Source: Asterias rubens (taxonomy: Eukaryota > Echinodermata > Asteroidea > Forcipulatida > Asteriidae). Taken from it: a stretch of DNA of 64,000 nt. The notes beneath the pieces were generated by a model, which saw nothing but the letters and a program-made list of their open reading frames with translations, ran no database searches and was not told the origin of the DNA. Location of the stretch: the NCBI RefSeq assembly GCF_902459465.1, contig NC_047073.1, forward strand, positions 11,843,036 to 11,907,035, in the 5' to 3' direction. Shown here piece after piece: positions 61,101 to 64,000 of this stretch (its first letter is position 1; each line of letters opens with the position of its first letter). Position numbers and translations under genes: made by a program.

Positions 61101-62485
61101 GCGCTTTTCTGATTGAAATTTTGGGGCGTAGAAGATGATTTCTTGTTTTAACATAACCACTTTTCTTGTGAAATGAAATGTTTTATACTATCAAAAGCTA
61201 CTACTTCGACTTCGTAAGGCAAAATTACACAAAAAGCGAAGTTGACATAATATTTTGCGTAGGCCTACTAGGCCCAACTAATATATATCTTTGAAATAAC
61301 GATTGGTAATTTAATTTTCCATTCAACGGTATCCTATAGGCTAACGTTGATGACTTTTGAATTTTAATTGCAAATATCAGTTATATATGATTGGTAAATA
61401 AATGATGGCGCTGTCCAATTCAGCGACATTTTGAGACTGTTGACTTGATACCATAGGTGTGCAAACATAAAGAAAAGTGTATGGGTGGGGCCCATGTCAA
61501 TTTAATATATATCTGCCAGTTGGGTTACTGTACCTACCTCCATGCTATAACCATGGGGTGTGTGGTGGGTTGATATATTTGGGGTGACCGAGGAAGCCGT
61601 TATTACGGTGGTGCCATTAAATTGTGTATAGGTGGGGTGAGACCGCGGGGATATTTTTTTCAGATCCCCTTCTTATATGATAGCAATAACATGTTTTCGT
61701 GCCTCAATTTCGTGCACTCTAACATACAAACGACATAGAGAATTGGTAATAAATTTGTTTAAAGGCAGTGGACACTATTGGTAATTACTCAAAATAATTA
61801 TTAGCATAAAACCTTTCTTGGTGATGAGTAATGGGGAGAGGTTGTTGGTATAAAACATTGTGAGAAACAGCTCCCTCTGAAGTGCCATAGTATTCGAGAA
61901 AGAAGTAGTTTTCAACGAATTCGATTTCGAGACCTCAAGTTTAGAATTTGAGGTCTCGAAATCAACCATCTAAACGCACACAACTTCGTGTGACAAGGGT
62001 GTTTTCTTCTTTCATTATTATCTCGCAATTTTGATGACCGATTGAGCTCAAATTTTCACAGGTTTGTTATTTTATGCATATGTTGAGATACACCAACTGT
62101 GAAGGCTATTCTTTGACAATTACCAATATTGTCCACTGCCTTTAAAGCCACTGATGGAGGCGTACCCGGAATTTTATAAAGTTTACTTAAAACTGTGACC
62201 CAGTAGAGGCCATTCAAATACCAATACATTTGACGGATTGATTAGATTGTAATTATAACACTTACCATCAATTGATTTCTTATTGCCGTATGTATCGCTG
62301 CTGATCATGATAGTATACGGTGCTCTACCACTAGACGTTCTTGGCCTGTGGCCTGAAGGTTCCATATTTTGACATACCCCCGCAACAGCAACAGGTGGAC
62401 CCGACGGGTAAGCCATTACATGCATCCCGGGCATCATAGCTAACGCTAAAAGTGAACTGACACAAAGCATCACTAAGATACTCAT
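52158..62485 (-). CDS. small secreted Reeler-domain protein B
   Basis: Minus-strand exons in order: 62485-62266 (ATG), 57854-57706, 55971-55880, 53766-53663, 52519-52481, 52255-52158 (TAG). GT-AG throughout, phases 1/0/2/1/1, total 233 residues. Residues 1-25 are a signal peptide. The Reeler domain follows: GVCQNMEPSGH (C38), APYTIMISSDTY, FSGLFVQARRQ, ALGEFTSVS, C119, SAWGHNSNAPKTAVTASWTP and KATIVKGPASEFWTNVES. A 39-nt exon adds a Ser/Thr/Gly linker with C196. The C terminus is a hydrophobic stretch (213-228) and five polar residues, fitting a GPI signal or a very short membrane anchor. Exon 3 is 92 nt in both A and B with the same phase, so the two arose by duplication. B has a longer exon 4 (104 against 71 nt) and one more exon. 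Confidence 0.88.
52829..53489. mobile_element. candidate THAP-containing element bounded by 18-bp inverted repeats
   Basis: GTGACGTCAATCGAGGCA at 52829-52846 is exactly inverted at 53472-53489, on either side of the THAP frame. P-element-like and Kolobok transposases carry THAP domains, so a small transposon is one reading. The flanks beyond the repeat do not match each other, and I found no clear target duplication. In intron 4 of Reeler gene B. Confidence 0.5.
53150..53365 (-). CDS. THAP zinc-finger ORF, truncated
   Basis: 71 codons from ATG 53365. MPTWCIADGCSKTTK opens it, HVFPADPKYRRLW follows, and CSEHFEPSCFE closes the C2CH finger. Cys5, Cys10, Cys55 and His58 give C-x4-C-x44-C-x2-H, within the THAP range. 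The frame stops 6 residues after CFE, before the usual AVPTxF box. After two stop codons a second frame (about 53124-53032) begins MTPSKQLLQSGKSKK and reaches a good donor (gtaagt), so a longer spliced product or a broken gene are both possible. THAP fingers bind DNA in transcription factors and transposases. Confidence 0.6.
   Translation of the reverse strand: MPTWCIADGCSKTTKDRVRLHVFPADPKYRRLWAAKVRLTSAIVVRSVVFFSAGCSEHFEPSCFESGIHHT
53840..54085. mobile_element. MITE fragment, 'aatggctttaaa' family, inverted copy
   Basis: 'ctttaaagcccttatacact' start; inverted match to 3310-3660, including 'ggtgaaagacttctc' and 'cgaaacgtgcggaaac'. Confidence 0.6.
54708..54845. repeat. about 70-bp tandem duplication
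   Basis: 'cccccgttgtttcctgtata' occurs at 54718 and 54784, followed by 'tttataccagaatacc' in both. Confidence 0.85.
54988..55122. mobile_element. foldback MITE M3, complete copy
   Basis: 'ttaggccgtgtccgaaacga' inverted at the end ('cgtttcggacacggccttat'). In Reeler B intron 3. Confidence 0.85.
56364..56435. repeat. isolated 72-bp hairpin
   Basis: 'gagtgaccagaagagg..cctatttccc' pairs with 'gggaaatagg..cgctcttctagtcactc' around a short loop. Confidence 0.75.
56786..57168. mobile_element. MITE family M1, first of a head-to-tail pair
   Basis: Complete; the left end reads 'taggcagtggacactattgg'. Shares its terminal TTTAAAG with the next copy. In Reeler B intron 2. Confidence 0.88.
57167..57551. 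mobile_element. MITE family M1, second of the pair
   Basis: Complete. Same orientation as its neighbour, with no spacer. The two have diverged, so they are likely separate insertions into the same TTAA-like site. Confidence 0.88.
59101..59612. repeat. 22-23 bp minisatellite, about 22 units
   Basis: Unit GGTGCAAGTTTACTGTTTTG-TA, alternating with a 23-bp form carrying an extra T. Edge units have 'ggtgtaag'. Lies in Reeler B intron 1. Confidence 0.95.
60060..60420 (-). pseudogene. CR1/L2-type LINE, RT C-terminal fragment
   Basis: The minus strand encodes HSWGDRSFSSAAPRIWNSLP and FKSLLKTYL, then a stop and an (ATT)n tail (plus strand 'aataataat' at 60067-60088). This fragment is 74 codons without a break. 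In Reeler B intron 1. Confidence 0.75.
61759..62146. mobile_element. MITE family M1, complete copy
   Basis: Ends 'tttaaaggcagtggacacta' and 'ttgtccactgcctttaaa'. It sits 120 bp from the 5' splice site of Reeler B exon 1. Confidence 0.88.
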
Positions 62486-62522
62486 CTTTTCGTCTAAAGT
62501 AAATGTCTTTAGCAAATGATTG

Positions 62523-62589
62523 TTTTATAATGAAGCACGTTGGTCATATAATGTACCCATACAATATAAAGCCACACGATGACGTCATC
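62523..62589 (-). promoter_or_regulatory. possible Reeler B promoter
   Basis: On the minus strand, a GATGACGTCATC palindrome (CRE-like, 62578-62589) and TATAAAA (62529-62523) precede the ATG at 62485 by about 100 and 40 nt. This suggests a very short 5' UTR; sequence evidence only. Confidence 0.4.
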
Positions 62590-62654
62590 AAACAGAATGT
62601 TATTAAGTAAAATTTGCGGTGACACCATGTAAAATCTCTTTGGTGAGTAGTGGT

Positions 62655-62732
62655 GGCTCTGTGAAGAGCCGGGTTGCACTGCTCGACGTTTCGGTCAGAG
62701 AGCTCTTACCGTCTTCTGGAGAATTCTTTCAG
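62655..62732 (-). ncRNA. hammerhead-like motif remnant
   Basis: The minus strand has TTCTCCAGAAGACGGT...ACCGAAACGTCGAGC. Stem I (CTC/GAG) and stem II (CGGT/ACCG) are present, but the first core box is CAGAAGA rather than CTGAAGA. Confidence 0.35.
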
Positions 62733-63639
62733 AATGCTATCTGTTGCTATTTTGAACGTCAGCAGACCCACCTCCTGTATTCTGAATAAGTCATTGACGC
62801 ATTGGAATGTATAATTCCCCACTCCTCCCCTTTTTTCACAATGATTTTCAACCAACCAAGATGGTATACACAAATATCAATCTTCCACTAATATAACATG
62901 ACAATAAGTTCAAACAGGGGTTGCATTCTTCTTTAAAAACCTCCAGGCATAATGTAACTGTCTCCTTTAATGTAGTGCACCGATCAACACAATACACGCA
63001 CGAAATCGTACAATTTGACTGCTTCTGTTTTATTTGTACGTCCTTCGTCTATTTGTTTTAAAGTGTTCCTTAAATTTATTTTTGAGTATGTGCATTGAGC
63101 TCTATTAATATTATAATATTTCGTTCTCGAATTGTAAATGTTGTCCTTTGTCTCCATGCATCTGCATGTCTTTAGCGAGCATTGCCTATGGATTCATTTG
63201 CTGTGCCATTGCCTCGTCGATCTAGTTCTTGATACATCTTTACTGTAAAGTTGTACTCTTTAAATTGATCGCTCTTGAGTGATAACGTCTTTGATTTTTT
63301 TTTTTTGATACTGTGGGGAAACACATTAACTATACGGCTCCAGAGGTGATCCTTGGTGCGTTCTATTTTTCCCGAGGCGAACACCCGCTCTAGAGATTTC
63401 CTCAACGGGGGTTAACGTAACCAATACATTTTATGTTTTATAATACCCAATAGTGCAAATATTTTTCTGCCCATCAAAACAAATCTCTGAGACCTGACCC
63501 CGTTTTAGATGAGGAATAGCCCAATTTAGGATATCAATGAATATGACTCCCCGGGTCATTACACTTTGAAGAAATGGCTTAATTAGTCATTGGAGGATTG
63601 GTTAATCGACCCATCCCATGCGCTGGGCGTGGCGTCGGT

Positions 63640-63851
63640 ATAGACCCTTCCCACCAAATAGTTTATGTAAAATGCACGCATTAACACGTTTTAACCCGTT
63701 GGTTGGCAAAAGGAACATTATGCCTTTTTGTACAGGGATGATGGTAACGCAGACGCTTTGTGCGTCTCTACAGCTTTTGCCTACCAATAGTGTCTGTACG
63801 CATGCGTGAATGTATTTAGTAATGAAATCATATTTCAAGTGAAGGGTCTAT
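63640..63851. mobile_element. 212-bp element with 11-bp inverted ends
   Basis: ATAGACCCTTC at the left and GAAGGGTCTAT at the right, with inner 'aatgcacgcatt' / 'acgcatgcgtgaat'. Confidence 0.55.
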
Positions 63852-64000
63852 TGCATAAGGTCCAACACCATTGTAAACAGTCACAACAAGAAACATTTAC
63901 ACACACACACAAAATTTCCCATGTCCCCACATTGGACATAACCAACACATTTGATGGTGTGGCTTGGAAGTTTTATTCTCACTTTATAGCGAGTGAACAA

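Larger units (their letters stand above)
62486..64000. other. upstream flank of Reeler gene B
   Basis: Apart from the promoter-like motifs, the hammerhead-like remnant and the small element at 63640-63851, nothing gene-like is visible. Short frames at 63172-63405 and 63602-63838 have no recognisable product. Confidence 0.5.

Overview
This window is animal nuclear DNA. Genes are split by GT-AG introns, exons are short and far apart, and most of the sequence is intronic or intergenic and packed with short foldback transposons. Gene content and repeat style (many 150-400 bp palindromic elements, a 'gatttcacaaagagttaggac'-type element, tRNA-derived SINEs) suggest a marine invertebrate deuterostome, most likely an echinoderm such as a sea star. 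That taxon is an inference from pattern memory, not from a search.

Layout. (1) 1-12118, plus strand: the 3' part of SCP2/SCPx, a peroxisomal thiolase fused to a sterol-carrier domain, ending in the peroxisomal signal SKL. (2) 12555-13638: an internally deleted Tc1-like DNA transposon. (3) 13639-17298: intergenic or 5' non-coding DNA with a dead non-LTR reverse transcriptase fragment. (4) 17299-31460, plus: a complete EEF1D (elongation factor 1-delta) gene with 11 coding exons, one only 16 nt long. (5) 32956-33612, minus: a small basic coiled-coil protein, convergent with EEF1D. (6) 36238-37203, plus: an intronless class A GPCR. (7) 37836-39090: minisatellites. (8) 40873-44478 and 52158-62485, both minus: two tandem paralogues of a small secreted Reeler-domain protein with a hydrophobic, GPI-signal-like C terminus. 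I rebuilt both from exons with matching phases. (9) A THAP zinc-finger ORF flanked by an 18-bp inverted repeat lies inside an intron of the second Reeler gene. (10) 58278-60950: a minisatellite surrounded by many copies of a TGGCAAAACA motif in both orientations.

The genes do not form one pathway. SCP2 acts in peroxisomal lipid metabolism, EEF1D in translation elongation, the GPCR in signalling, and the Reeler proteins probably at the cell surface or outside the cell. The least ordinary content is the Reeler pair, the THAP unit, reiterated let-7-type seed matches in the EEF1D 3' UTR, hammerhead-like motifs, and the density and nesting of miniature elements.
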